Positions 1 to 8,940 are shown, counted from the stretch's first letter. The stretch: DNA of 37,061 nucleotides from Chloroflexota bacterium (GCA_022570885.1 JACZYW010000004.1:1-37061); one strand, 5' to 3'. The notes: a model not told the origin generated them from the letters alone. A program made the numbers and translations.

Positions 1-1
1 C

Positions 2-46
2 GGCGGTAATGTGATGGGCAATGTGATGAACATGGGAACGTGGTAG
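2..46 (+). CDS. C-terminal tail of a possible upstream gene (partial)
   Basis: An open frame enters from the left edge and stops at TAG one base before the TTG start of the next gene. It reads a short Gly/Asn/Val/Met-rich tail ending in Gly-Thr-Trp. The tight spacing suggests translational coupling to the GT2 gene, but only 14 codons are visible, so neither the function nor the reality of the gene can be judged. Confidence 0.25.
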   Translation, partial: GGNVMGNVMNMGTW

Positions 47-47
47 G

Positions 48-839
48 TTGAAGCTCTCGCTCCTTATCCCCGTGCTTAACTACGAGGAGGCCCTTGGCGA
101 GACGATCGAGCGCCTGCGCGAGGCGTTGGGCGGCGACGTGGAGATCCTCGTGGTCTTCGACGTGACGAAGCCAGAGTTTCAGGAGCAGGTCGAGCGGCTA
201 AGGATCGAGCTGGCCGAGCGGTTCGATGTCCGTTCGCTCGTCCGGCTCGACGAGCGGGGCTTCGGCTCCGGGCTGCGCTACGCCGCGCAGCACGCGACCG
301 GCGAGGCGCTGCTGCCGATCATGGCGGACCTCTCCGATGATGTGGCGGCCATCCCCACGATGCTCCAGAAGATCGCCGATGGAGCGGATGTCGTCGTCGG
401 CGCTCGCTACGTGGAGGGTGGGCGAATCGTGGGAGACACGCCGAAACAGCGGCTCTCGCGTTGGTATACCTGGCTTATGGGTACCCTGACCACGGTCAAG
501 TGCGGAGACGCCTCGAACAGCTTCAAGATGTACCGCCGAGAGGTCTGGGAGGCAGTTGAGCCGAGAGGGCAGTCGTTCGACCTGTCAGTAGAGCTGGTGG
601 TGAAAGCTGCCGCCCTCGGCTATCGTATCGATCAAGTGCCCGCCACGTGGGTGAACCGGCAGGCGGGCCGCTCGAACTTCAGGATGGTGGGCGAGTTGTG
701 GAACTACGGCCGCTGGCTGCTCCTCGCTATGCTCCGCCTCCCGTCCCGCTGGGTGATCGTCGCCGGGTTTGGGCTGCCGTTGCTGGTGAGCTGGGCGGTG
801 TGGCGCAGGCCGCTCGCTCGGGCGTCGCAGCGGCCATAG
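48..839 (+). CDS. GT2 family glycosyltransferase, polyprenyl-phosphate mannosyl/glucosyltransferase-like
   Basis: A 263-aa GT-A-fold enzyme likely to move a sugar from a nucleotide donor to a polyprenyl phosphate or related acceptor at the inner membrane face. It opens with the GT2 strand 'LSLLIPVLNYEEAL' near residue 3. It has an acidic metal-site candidate 'MADLSDD' near residues 92-98 and the 'GARY' segment seen in DPM1/DpgS-like enzymes. The end is hydrophobic ('WVIVAGFGLPLLVSWAV'), a likely membrane anchor. The start is TTG, because the frame is closed just upstream and no ATG precedes the catalytic motif. The nucleotide-sugar dehydrogenase follows after 20 bp. Polyprenyl-sugar synthases commonly feed GT-C enzymes, and two GT-C-like proteins lie 3 kb downstream. 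The family is clear; the sugar is unknown. Confidence 0.85.
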   Translation: MKLSLLIPVLNYEEALGETIERLREALGGDVEILVVFDVTKPEFQEQVERLRIELAERFDVRSLVRLDERGFGSGLRYAAQHATGEALLPIMADLSDDVAAIPTMLQKIADGADVVVGARYVEGGRIVGDTPKQRLSRWYTWLMGTLTTVKCGDASNSFKMYRREVWEAVEPRGQSFDLSVELVVKAAALGYRIDQVPATWVNRQAGRSNFRMVGELWNYGRWLLLAMLRLPSRWVIVAGFGLPLLVSWAVWRRPLARASQRP

Positions 840-859
840 CGAGACAAAGGAGGCGCATC

Positions 860-2164
860 ATGAACCCTGCAGCGTTACTCGATAAGGTCAACCGCGGCGA
901 TTTCTGCGTCGGTATCGTTGGCCTCGGACGGGTAGGCCTTCCGCTTGGTATCGCCTTTGCCCGCAAGGGCATCCGCGTCATCGGGGTCGATCGGAACGAA
1001 GAGCTGCTCGCGCTCGTCGGAGCTGGGACGATGCCCTTCTACGAAGAGGATGAGCACGATAGCCTGACGAAGGTCATCGCCTCAGGGAAACTGTCCGTTA
1101 CCAGCGACTATGACGCTCTCCGAGAGGCGGACATTCTGTTTATCACCGTCGCTACCAGCCTCAACATCGAGCAGCGCGTCGACTTTTCCCAGCTCTACTC
1201 CGCGCTGGAGGGGCTCTGCCCTCGCCTGCGGCCGGTCCAGCTCCTGATCCTGCGCAGCACGGTATCGCCGGGCACGCTCGAGAAGATCGTCAAACCATTC
1301 ATCGAAAAGCACACTGACCTGGAGGTGGGCAAGGACATCCTGCTCGCCTCGGCGCCGGAGCGCATCTCGGCAGGGCGAGCCCTTATCGAGTTGGAGACGC
1401 TACCGGAGATCGTGGGCGGTCTCGATTCGATCACCACCGATATCGTCGGCGCGGCGCTGCGAACGCTCAACCCAAAGAAGCTGATCCACCGCACCGACCC
1501 GGTGAGCGCCGAGCTGGCGAAGCTCTTTACGAACGTCTACCGATACGTCACTTTCGCCGTCGCGAATGAGTTCGCGCTGCTTGCGGAGCATCACGGTCGA
1601 AATGCGCACAGCATCATCCGCACGATTAACGAGGGCTATCCTCGCGGCAACATCCCGCTGCCGGGGCCCTGCGGCGGGCCCTGTCTGGCCAAGGACGGAT
1701 ACCTGCTGGTGGAGGAGCTTAGCTACCCCGACTTTATTCTCACCGCCTGGAAGCTCAACGAGGGCGTCCCATCGCATCTGGTGCACCGCCTCAAGGACGC
1801 GCTAAGCAAAGAAGGGAAGCGCCTGGCCGATACCAAGATCGGCGTGCTGGGCAAGGCATTCAAAGCGGACATCGACGATCTGCGGCAGTCGCCGGCGATG
1901 CGCATTATCGAACTGCTCGAGCGAGAGGGCGCGGACGTGCTCTGCCATGATCCGTTCCACGACACGCCCCCGCTGGACGTCGTGATCGAGGACGCCGACG
2001 CGGTCGTGCTCGCCACCAACCATACAGCGTTTCGCGAGCTTCGGCCCGCGGAGATGCGCAAGAAGACCAAGCCGGACTGTATCTTCGTCGACTGCTGGGG
2101 CCAGTGGGACGAGCCAGACGAAGAAGGCCGGATCCTCATGTTCGGAAGGGGGGACGCCACATGA
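860..2164 (+). CDS. nucleotide-sugar dehydrogenase (UDP-glucose/GDP-mannose dehydrogenase family)
   Basis: A 434-aa NAD-dependent enzyme that oxidises the C6 hydroxyl of a nucleotide sugar to a uronic acid. The N-terminal Rossmann motif is 'GIVGLGRVGLPLG' (residues 18-30), followed by 'GVDRN'. The central domain has 'AELAKLFTNVYR' with the expected Lys221 and Asn225. The catalytic-Cys loop reads 'GGPCLAKD' (Cys275), more like UDP-HexNAc dehydrogenases (WecC/WbpA type) than classical Ugd. The UDP-binding C-terminal domain ends near 'DCWGQWD'. The ORF track begins at 647, but ATG 860 has a strong 'AAAGGAGG' site upstream and begins at the conserved region, so I use 860. It overlaps the next gene by 4 bp (ATGA), implying coupled translation. 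The exact substrate cannot be told. Confidence 0.92.
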   Translation: MNPAALLDKVNRGDFCVGIVGLGRVGLPLGIAFARKGIRVIGVDRNEELLALVGAGTMPFYEEDEHDSLTKVIASGKLSVTSDYDALREADILFITVATSLNIEQRVDFSQLYSALEGLCPRLRPVQLLILRSTVSPGTLEKIVKPFIEKHTDLEVGKDILLASAPERISAGRALIELETLPEIVGGLDSITTDIVGAALRTLNPKKLIHRTDPVSAELAKLFTNVYRYVTFAVANEFALLAEHHGRNAHSIIRTINEGYPRGNIPLPGPCGGPCLAKDGYLLVEELSYPDFILTAWKLNEGVPSHLVHRLKDALSKEGKRLADTKIGVLGKAFKADIDDLRQSPAMRIIELLEREGADVLCHDPFHDTPPLDVVIEDADAVVLATNHTAFRELRPAEMRKKTKPDCIFVDCWGQWDEPDEEGRILMFGRGDAT

Positions 2165-3123
2165 TCGTGGTCACCGGGGGCGCCGGATTTATCGGGAGCG
2201 CTGTTGTCCAGGTCTTGACTGAGCAAGGCCACAAGGTTCGTATCGTCGATGACCTCTCGAAAGGGCAGGCGGAAGAGAAGGCCGGCGACCACGAGTTTGT
2301 GCTCGCCGATCTACGCGACGCCGAGCAGGCCAAGCGGGCGCTGGAGGGTGCCGAGGTCTGCATCCACCTCGCCGCGAAGATCGGGGGCATCAGCTACTTC
2401 CACAAGTATCCCGCTACGATCCTGAGCGACAACGGCGTGATGCTATCGAGCGTCTTCCAGGCTGCGGCGGAGCATGGCACCAAGGTCGTCTACGTCTCCT
2501 CATCGATGGTGTTCGAGCGGACGGAGCAGTTCCCCACGCCTGAGAGCGCCGTCGCAGACTCGCCACCGCCGATCACCCACTATGGCTTCTCCAAACTTGT
2601 CGGCGAATACTTCTGCCGCGCCTTCCACGAAGAGCACAACGTCCCCTTCGTGATCTGCCGGCCGTTCAACGCGTATGGCCCCGGCGAGATGCCCGAAGGC
2701 GAGCCCGGCATGGCCCATGTCATTCCGGACTTGATCAAGAAAGTGCTGCGAGGGGACTATCCGCTCGAGATCCTCGGCAGCGGCGACCAGACCCGCTGCT
2801 TCACCTACGTTACCGACGTAGCGGAGGGCATCTGTCTGGCCGGGCTGGACCCCAAGGCGGAAAACGAAGACTTCAACGTCGGCGTGAACACCGAGGCGTC
2901 CATCCGGTCACTGGCGGAGCAGATCTGGCAGCAGTGTGGTCGGGAGGAGCCGTTCTCTCTTCGCCACGCGCCGCCGTTCCAGCACGACATCCAGACGCGA
3001 GTGCCCGACACGTCGAAGATCGAGCGGCTTCTCGGCTGGCGGCCGAAGGTGCAGCTCGAGGAGGGGCTGCGCCGGACCATCGCCTGGATGCAGGACCCGG
3101 CGCGGGCAGAGGTCAAGACGTAG
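2161..3123 (+). CDS. NAD-dependent nucleotide-sugar epimerase/reductase (extended SDR)
   Basis: A 320-aa extended short-chain dehydrogenase acting on a nucleotide sugar. The NAD(P) motif 'GGAGFIGS' is at residues 6-13. The catalytic set is Ser113-115 in 'VSSSMVF' and Tyr141/Lys145 in 'YGFSK'. The stretch 'HLAAKIGGI' followed by 'YPA' resembles GDP-fucose synthase (WcaG) and GDP-mannose epimerases, so it may be an epimerase-reductase rather than a simple 4-epimerase. ATG 2161 is chosen because it overlaps the upstream stop as ATGA and places the Rossmann motif at the N terminus; the track's earlier start adds 19 unlikely residues. It probably works in sequence with the dehydrogenase. Family certain, substrate inferred. 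Confidence 0.9.
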   Translation: MIVVTGGAGFIGSAVVQVLTEQGHKVRIVDDLSKGQAEEKAGDHEFVLADLRDAEQAKRALEGAEVCIHLAAKIGGISYFHKYPATILSDNGVMLSSVFQAAAEHGTKVVYVSSSMVFERTEQFPTPESAVADSPPPITHYGFSKLVGEYFCRAFHEEHNVPFVICRPFNAYGPGEMPEGEPGMAHVIPDLIKKVLRGDYPLEILGSGDQTRCFTYVTDVAEGICLAGLDPKAENEDFNVGVNTEASIRSLAEQIWQQCGREEPFSLRHAPPFQHDIQTRVPDTSKIERLLGWRPKVQLEEGLRRTIAWMQDPARAEVKT

Positions 3124-3129
3124 GACGCG

Positions 3130-3822
3130 ATGCTACCGAAGCGGGCAGAAGCGGACGATCTTCCAAGCCTCTACCGGCATCGATTTGGCGAGGCTGAGCG
3201 GAAGCAGAAGGACGCCCTCTGGAAGGTGCTGTGCGAGCAGTTCCTGCAACGCTACGTCGGGCTCTCGGACACCGTCGTCGATCTGGGCGCCGGCTACGGC
3301 GAGTTCATCAACAACATTCGCTGCGGCAAGAAGTACGCGGTAGATCTGAACGAGGATACCGGCCGGGCTGTCGACGATGACGTGACCTTCCTCAAGAGCA
3401 GCGGCTACGAGCTCACCGCGCTGGACGACGGCTCGGTGGACGTGGTCTTCGCCAGCAACCTCTTCGAGCATCTGGCCTCGAAGGACGAGCTGCTGGCGAC
3501 GCTGAGAGAGATCGAGCGGGTGTTGCGCGCCGGCGGCAAACTCCTCGTGCTCCAGCCGAACATCCGCTATGCCTATCGCGAGTACTGGGACTTCTTCGAT
3601 CACCACCTCCCGCTGAGCCACGAGAGCCTCTCCGAGGCGCTGGAGCTTTCGGGCTTCGACGTCGTCGAGTGCAGGCCACGCTTCCTGCCCTATACGACGA
3701 AATCCCGCCTGCCACAGCATCCGCTGCTCCTCCGGCTCTACCTCCGATTGCCACCGCTACAGTGGCTCCTGGGCAAGCAGATGTTCGTGGTGGGGATGAA
3801 GCGGGCCGGCTCGGCTGCTTGA
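3130..3822 (+). CDS. class I SAM-dependent methyltransferase
   Basis: A 230-aa Rossmann-fold methyltransferase (Methyltransf_11-like). SAM motif I is 'VVDLGAGYGEF' (about residues 49-59), the acidic end of strand 2 is 'VDLNED', and the motif IV region is 'VDVVFASNLFEHL'. 'IERVLRAGGKLLVLQPNIRY' completes the pattern. It starts 6 bp after the epimerase stop, so it is likely the last gene of that operon. The context suggests methylation of a sugar or lipid-linked glycan. The C-terminal stretch 'LYLRLPPLQWLLG' may touch the membrane. The acceptor is not evident. Confidence 0.87.
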   Translation: MLPKRAEADDLPSLYRHRFGEAERKQKDALWKVLCEQFLQRYVGLSDTVVDLGAGYGEFINNIRCGKKYAVDLNEDTGRAVDDDVTFLKSSGYELTALDDGSVDVVFASNLFEHLASKDELLATLREIERVLRAGGKLLVLQPNIRYAYREYWDFFDHHLPLSHESLSEALELSGFDVVECRPRFLPYTTKSRLPQHPLLLRLYLRLPPLQWLLGKQMFVVGMKRAGSAA

Positions 3823-3950
3823 TCACGGCCTTTGCTAGTTAGAACGAGCACAGGCGCTGGGCCTCCTCCCAGACGCGAGGACGGTAAGGACGGCGAGGTT
3901 TGGATCGAAGCGCGGAATCGCCGCAGGCTCGAAGAAGTGGCCACACCACG

Positions 3951-5441
3951 ATGAGCCGCGTTCAGCGATGGGCGCAAGGGCCCGGTGGGCAGGCATTCGT
4001 CGACCGGCTGCAGGCGTTCGCCCCACAACTCGTGCTGGCGGCGATCTTGCTCCTCACCTTCGCCGTGTACGCCCCGACGCTGACCTTCTGGTTCATGCAC
4101 GACGACTTTTTGTTCCTTCGCGCTGCCCAGACCGCCTCCAACCCGTGGGTCTACGTCCGCGACTCGTTCGACTTCCGCAACCCCGGCCCTCCGGCAGACT
4201 TTAGCTTCTACCGTCCGCTCTACCAGGCCAGCTTCCTGGGCTTCTACAAGCTCTTCGGGTTGGAGGCGTGGGCGTACCATCTGCTAAACGTAAGTGTCCA
4301 CCTGGCTAACGTGGCCTTCGTCTGGCTGATCGCGCGCAAGCTGACCGGTCGAGTGCTCGTCGCTCACGGGGCGGCGCTTATCTTCGCCCTCCACCCGGCG
4401 TACACCTCGGCCGTCGCCTGGGTCGCTGCGGGGAATGCCGTGCTGGAGACGTTGCCTTACTTGGCCTCGCTCTGGTTCTTCCTCAAGTATCTGGACGGCG
4501 GCCCCCGGCGACTCGGGTACTACGCCGCGTCGTTCGTGGCGTTCGTGCTGGCGCTGTTGTTCCATCCCGAGGCGCTGATGCTGACGGTGCTGATCGTGCT
4601 GGCGTACCCCCTGCTCTACGCTAGAGGGACTCGCGATCTGCGAACGGTAGGGCCGTGGCTGCGCCTGGTGCCGTTCGTCGTCACCGCCATCGCTTACTTC
4701 CAGATCCAGTCCTGGGTACGGGACCAATCGTTCGAGCAATCGGTCGCGTTTGGGTTTGGGTGGTGGTTCAACGATAACTATCTGCGCTACCTATCGCTGG
4801 CCATCTATCCGCTCGATCCCGGCCGCTCGACCGACTACTCAGCCAGCCACATCGTGTTCACGATCGCCTTCCTGTTTATCAGCGTGATCGTCGGCGTCGC
4901 GGGGCCTCGCCGGGGTCACTCCACCACCTTCGTCCTCTACTGGTTCTATATTGCGCTCATTCCCCTGTCGACGTTCCTTCTCGGCGCTTACAGCCGGAAG
5001 CTCTACACCGCTGGGCCGGGGCTGGCCATCTTGCTCGCGATGTTTGTCGCCGTGGTGTGGGACGCCCGTCCGAGACGGCTCGGAGCCTGGGCGCCGGCGT
5101 TGGCGTTGGCGATCGTCGTCCCCATCGTCGGGGTGATGGTCTGGCGTGGCGTCGAGCTCAGGGCTGGTCATCGGCACGCGATGTTCCAGAGCAGGCAACT
5201 GCTCCAGCAGGTACAGGAGGAGTACCCGAGCCTGCCTCCGGATGCGCGTGTCTATCTGGTGGGCGTGCCTGGGCTACTTACCTTGTTCACGGACAGCTAC
5301 GTGAGGGACGAGCTCAGGCTCTACTACGGCGACATCGAAGTGCGGGCGTTCGGCAACGACGCGCAATTGGCCGAGGCGGATCTTGAGCGCAGCGACGATG
5401 ATATCGTCATCCACTACCGGCCTCCAGGCAGGGCTCCATGA
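3951..5441 (+). CDS. GT-C-fold membrane glycosyltransferase-like protein, copy 1
   Basis: A roughly 496-aa polytopic membrane protein. The first membrane segment ('LVLAAILLLTFAVYAPTLTF') leads directly into 'FMHDDF', an Asp-Asp pair in the first extracytoplasmic loop typical of GT-C enzymes (PMT/ArnT/GT39-like) that use polyprenyl-phosphate sugars. Many further hydrophobic segments follow. The soluble C-terminal tail ('VYLVGVPGLLTLF', 'YYGDIEVRAFG') matches its downstream paralog. The ORF opens with TTG at 3900, but ATG 3951 ('MSRVQRW') aligns with the paralog's 'DRVRRW' and is preferred; neither start has a convincing ribosome site. The 4-bp ATGA overlap with copy 2 indicates a tandem duplication in one transcript. 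GT activity is inferred from topology and motif. Confidence 0.75.
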   Translation: MSRVQRWAQGPGGQAFVDRLQAFAPQLVLAAILLLTFAVYAPTLTFWFMHDDFLFLRAAQTASNPWVYVRDSFDFRNPGPPADFSFYRPLYQASFLGFYKLFGLEAWAYHLLNVSVHLANVAFVWLIARKLTGRVLVAHGAALIFALHPAYTSAVAWVAAGNAVLETLPYLASLWFFLKYLDGGPRRLGYYAASFVAFVLALLFHPEALMLTVLIVLAYPLLYARGTRDLRTVGPWLRLVPFVVTAIAYFQIQSWVRDQSFEQSVAFGFGWWFNDNYLRYLSLAIYPLDPGRSTDYSASHIVFTIAFLFISVIVGVAGPRRGHSTTFVLYWFYIALIPLSTFLLGAYSRKLYTAGPGLAILLAMFVAVVWDARPRRLGAWAPALALAIVVPIVGVMVWRGVELRAGHRHAMFQSRQLLQQVQEEYPSLPPDARVYLVGVPGLLTLFTDSYVRDELRLYYGDIEVRAFGNDAQLAEADLERSDDDIVIHYRPPGRAP

Positions 5442-6946
5442 ACCGAATGTTCATCTTGCGAGCGCTGGCAGACCGTGTCCGGCGATGGGTACAGCAGCCC
5501 CAAGGTCGGAGACTCGCCGCCTTTGGCCAGACGTTTGCGCCGCAGCTGGTGCTGGCGGCGATCCTGCTGATCATCTTCGCGGTCTACGCGCCAACGCTGA
5601 CCTTCTGGTTCATGCACGACGACTTCACGTTCCTGCGCGGGGCGCAGACGGCTTCTGATCCTTGGGTTTGGGTCAGAGAATCGCTCGACTTCCGAAGCGA
5701 GGGACCGCCGGAGGGCTTCGGCTTTTACCGGCCGCTTTACCAAGCCGGCTTCCTCGGGTTCTATAAGCTGTTCGGGCTGGAGGCGTGGGCGTACCATCTC
5801 CTCAGCGTGAGCCTACACCTAGTGAACGTGACGCTCGTCTGGCTCATCGCCCGCAAGCTAACGAATCGACTGCTCATTGCTCACGGAGCGGCGCTCATCT
5901 TCGGCCTCCATCCAGCCTATCCTACGGCGGTGGCTTGGATCACGGCAGGGAACTCGGTCCTGGCGACCGTGGCCTATCTCGGATCGCTCTGGCTCTTCCT
6001 CAAGCATCTGGATGGCGGCCCCCGGCGACTCTGGTACTACGGGGCCTCGCTCTTGGCCTTCGTGGTCGCGCTGCTGTTCCATCCGGAGACATTGGTGCTC
6101 ACAGCGCTGATCGTGCTTGCTTACGGCCTGCTGTACGCGAGAAGCATACGCGACCTGCTGGCCGTCTGGTCGTGGCTGCGGCTGGCGCCATTTATCGTGA
6201 CCGCCATCGCTTACTATCAAATCCAGTCTTGGGTGCGTGACCATTCTTTTACACAGACTACCGGCTTCGGGATCGGGGACTGGTTCGACGTGAACTACGT
6301 GACGAACATGGCGCTAGCGATCTTCCCGTATGATCTCGACACGACCGGCGAATTCATAGCGGCTGGCGCCTTGGTGCTCATCAGCGTTATCGTCGCGCTA
6401 GCTCATACGAAGCCGAACAAACCATACGCAGCCATCTTTGTGGGGTACTGGTTGTTCCTCTGGTTTTTGCCTCTCTCCACTCCGATCCTTGGTGTTCACG
6501 GCCGAAAGCTCTACAGCGCCGGCCCAGCCCTGGCGATTATGGTCGCGATGTTTGGCGCGACTCTCTGGGACGCTCGCCCTCGGCGGCTTGGCGGCTGGGC
6601 GACCGGGTTGGCGTTCGTGCTGGTCGTGATGCTCATGTCCGCTGCGATCTGGCACGGGAACGAGCCCAGGGATAAAACCCGCTCGCGGGCAGCCGCATTC
6701 AAGCACCTGGTCGAGCAAGTGCGGGATGAGCACCCGAGTCTCCCTCCCGGAACTAACCTCTACATCGTCAATGTGCCGGGACAGTTATTGATCGGTGGAG
6801 ATAGGCATGTGCGAAATGCGGTGCGGCTCTACTTTGGCGATGTGGAGGTGCGCGTCTTCCCCAACGAGACGGCGCTCATGCAAGCCGTCAAGCTTGCCAA
6901 CGACGATGTCGTCTTACGCTATCGTGATCCGCTCAGACCCCCATAA
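5438..6946 (+). CDS. GT-C-fold membrane glycosyltransferase-like protein, copy 2
   Basis: A 502-aa polytopic membrane protein and tandem paralog of the upstream gene. It keeps 'YAPTLTFWFMHDDF' and the long block 'GFYKLFGLEAWAYHLL' almost unchanged, while the C-terminal third differs much more. The Asp-Asp pair after the first membrane segment is the probable catalytic/metal site of a GT-C enzyme at the outer membrane face. Both copies end in a similar soluble domain. It overlaps copy 1 by 4 bp and faces the convergent minus-strand gene 27 bp downstream, so it is probably the last gene of this unit. A polyprenyl-sugar donor could come from the GT2 at the start of the window; this link is inference. 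Confidence 0.77.
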   Translation: MNRMFILRALADRVRRWVQQPQGRRLAAFGQTFAPQLVLAAILLIIFAVYAPTLTFWFMHDDFTFLRGAQTASDPWVWVRESLDFRSEGPPEGFGFYRPLYQAGFLGFYKLFGLEAWAYHLLSVSLHLVNVTLVWLIARKLTNRLLIAHGAALIFGLHPAYPTAVAWITAGNSVLATVAYLGSLWLFLKHLDGGPRRLWYYGASLLAFVVALLFHPETLVLTALIVLAYGLLYARSIRDLLAVWSWLRLAPFIVTAIAYYQIQSWVRDHSFTQTTGFGIGDWFDVNYVTNMALAIFPYDLDTTGEFIAAGALVLISVIVALAHTKPNKPYAAIFVGYWLFLWFLPLSTPILGVHGRKLYSAGPALAIMVAMFGATLWDARPRRLGGWATGLAFVLVVMLMSAAIWHGNEPRDKTRSRAAAFKHLVEQVRDEHPSLPPGTNLYIVNVPGQLLIGGDRHVRNAVRLYFGDVEVRVFPNETALMQAVKLANDDVVLRYRDPLRPP

Positions 6947-6973
6947 GCCGAACGCTACGGAGGCGGCTCCGGC

Positions 6974-7984
6974 CTAGGGCTTCGCCTCGGAGCGGCTGAA
7001 CGTGCCAGAGAGCATGTCTCGCCACGACTCGCGCCGGCTCCAGAGGAAGGCCATGCCCAAGATGATGGGTACCAGATTGAAAATTGCGTGGCTTACCAGC
7101 GCGAAGCCGGCGGCATCGGCTCGCTCGACGGCGAAGACGGTGGTCAGGGTTTCGATGGCGATGGCGTGGTACACGCCGATGGCGCCGGGCGACGAAGGCA
7201 CGATCATCCCCAGGGCAGTGGCCACCATCACGAGGAGGGGAGCGGCGTACGTCAACTCAAGGTCGAACGCCAGCAAGACGAAGTACATGTACAGTGACGA
7301 GAACGCCCAGGCTATGACCGACCAGCCGCCGGCCCGAAGCAGCACGGGCGGATGGCCCAGCGTCGCGAAGCCGTCCAGCGCCGCCTCCGCGCTCTCTCGC
7401 AGACGGCCCCGCAGCCTTTCCGGCGCCGGTCGCAGCAGCCATTCGACGACGTGAAGGGCGAACCGCCGCGCCCTGCTTATGGCGGCAAGCAGTGTCGCCA
7501 GCACCAGTATGCTAACGCCCAGCACCAACGCGGGGCCGGTGGCCCAGCTCGGCTCATCTACGAACGGCAGCAGAATCAGCAGCAGCGCGATCACGAGGAG
7601 CACGTCCAGCAGCCGTTCGACGACGATGGTCGTTAGCGCATGAACCCAGCCTACATCCTCGACCTTGCCGATGACGTAAGCACGCCCCAGCTCTCCGACG
7701 CGGAAGGGTAACAGGCTGTTCAGCATGTACCCAACGTTCATCGCCCCGAAGAGGTTGCCCAGGCTAAGTCCGCTTACTGGGTGAAAGAGCAGTTGCCACC
7801 GTCGAGCTCGGAGGACGAGGCCTATGAGCAGCACCGCGAGCGCTGGGAACAACCACAGGTAGTTCGCCGCGGTCAGCGCATCTACGACATCATCGATACG
7901 AAGGCTCCGGGCCGACAGCGCCAGGGCGCCGACGCTTACGGCCACCCCGATCCAGAGGTACGGACGCCTCAGGGTAGTTAACAT
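6974..7984 (-). CDS. UPF0104 / LPG-synthase-type transmembrane protein
   Basis: A 336-aa integral membrane protein of the lysylphosphatidylglycerol-synthase TM family (AglD/UPF0104). Features include 'LRIDDVVDAL' after the first membrane segment and the family hallmark 'LLPFRVGELGRAYVI' near residues 92-106. 'TTIVVERLLDVLLVIALL' and the C-terminal signature 'SSPGAIGVYHAI' also fit. Members are proposed lipid or polyprenyl-sugar transporters or are tied to glycolipid synthesis, which fits beside GT-C genes; no MprF-like soluble catalytic domain is present. A 'GAGGAA' site precedes ATG 7984. It stands alone on the minus strand, convergent with the GT-C pair. Confidence 0.85.
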   Translation of the reverse strand: MLTTLRRPYLWIGVAVSVGALALSARSLRIDDVVDALTAANYLWLFPALAVLLIGLVLRARRWQLLFHPVSGLSLGNLFGAMNVGYMLNSLLPFRVGELGRAYVIGKVEDVGWVHALTTIVVERLLDVLLVIALLLILLPFVDEPSWATGPALVLGVSILVLATLLAAISRARRFALHVVEWLLRPAPERLRGRLRESAEAALDGFATLGHPPVLLRAGGWSVIAWAFSSLYMYFVLLAFDLELTYAAPLLVMVATALGMIVPSSPGAIGVYHAIAIETLTTVFAVERADAAGFALVSHAIFNLVPIILGMAFLWSRRESWRDMLSGTFSRSEAKP

Positions 7985-8100
7985 AACGGTTCCTCGGTTG
8001 GCGAAGACGGGTAAACCCCGTGCCCGCTACCGGCTACCACGATAGCAGATATCGGAAGGGACACCGCCGATGAGAGAACGATGGCTGGAGCAAGGCGTTG
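7985..8100. other. intergenic spacer upstream of the UPF0104 gene
   Basis: A 116-bp gap between two minus-strand genes. It carries the ribosome site for the UPF0104 gene and, on the minus strand, a weak extended -10-like 'TGCTATCGT' around 8039-8047 without a good -35. No other structure was seen. Confidence 0.3.
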
Positions 8101-8909
8101 CTAGCCTTGGTTTCTGGGCAGCTTTGGCCGCCAAACGAATACGTCGACATCGGCTAGCCGCGGCAGGCTGCGGGCCAGCTTATCGACGGCGCGCAGGATG
8201 TTGCTGCTGAGCCTGTCTGGGAGCAGGGAGAGGAACCGGCCCCAACCGGGGAAGCCCCAGAAGAGCGAGACGCCGAAGCACTTCGCTTCGTCGAAGAACG
8301 GCGCGCCCAGCGCGCGTGTATTCTCGTATGTGTATTCAAACGTGTGTTGGCCGAAGGTCACAGGACTATCCCAAAAGAAGAGCTTCTTGCGCGCGGGAGG
8401 CCATACCGCCCGAACGATCCATAGAGCCGCCGGCTAACGCGGATGGAGAAACTTGCGTAATTGTTGATGCTCACCACTGCCCGGCCGGTGGGGGTGAGCA
8501 CCCGGGAAAACTCTCCCATCGCACCCTCGCGATCGACAAAGTGATCGAGGGCCGATTTACAGATCAGAGAATCGAACGCCCCCTCCTTGAACGGAAGCCA
8601 CTCCGCCACGCCCTGCACCAGGTTGATCGGCTGTCCCGCGCTGAGGGCAGATTTCCGGGCGTCTCGTAGCTGTAGCGGCGATGGGTCGAGACCAACTCGC
8701 ACCCAGTCCTCGAAATTGACCGCCGAAATGTCGCGGGCGTCGCCGCAGGCCACATCCAGCACGCGGCCGGCCTTGCCGCCCGAGGCCTCGCGGCGCACGT
8801 GGGAGTCCCAGCGGTTGAAGAGCACGTAGGTATCGAGCGTATCGGAGAAGCTCTCGCAGATCTCCTCCGGGTGCCAGTGGGTCTGATACGCTGTTACATC
8901 AAATTTCAT
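8101..8909 (-). pseudogene. SAM-dependent methyltransferase, frameshifted
   Basis: Two minus-strand frames make up one methyltransferase. Residues from 8909 to 8358 hold motif I 'VLDVACGDARD' and 'CKSALDHF'. The remainder, to 8101, holds 'HTFEYTYE' and 'SLFWGFPGWGRFL'. Both match, in order, the intact methyltransferase at 17501-18328 ('LLDVACGEARH', 'CESALDHF', 'LLWAFPGWGRLL'). The joining residues 'KKLFFWD', matching 'KRLFWD' in the paralog, are read only in the second frame, so one base is missing or two are extra. The likely site is the 'CGCGCG' run near 8390-8400. It may be a true pseudogene, a phase-variable tract or a sequencing error. The SAM-binding half would still be made as a truncated protein of about 183 aa. 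Confidence 0.78.
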
Positions 8910-8934
8910 CGGTTACGACACAAGAGGCTCACTC

Positions 8935-8940
8935 GTTATA
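8935..8940 (-). promoter_or_regulatory. candidate -10 element for the frameshifted methyltransferase
   Basis: On the minus strand this reads TATAAC, about 26 bp upstream of the ATG at 8909. The -35 region is weak, so this is only a candidate. The rest of the 194-bp divergent spacer 8910-9103 shows no other clear element. Confidence 0.3.

Noticed and set aside
647-859. Extended N terminus of the nucleotide-sugar dehydrogenase (track start 647)
   Set aside because: It overlaps the GT2 gene in another frame, reads low-complexity Arg/Ala, and ATG 860 has a strong AAAGGAGG site.
8358-8420. Programmed -1 frameshifting as the reason the methyltransferase is in two frames
   Set aside because: No X-XXY-YYZ slippery heptamer and no obvious downstream stem were seen; a CGCGCG-run indel is simpler.
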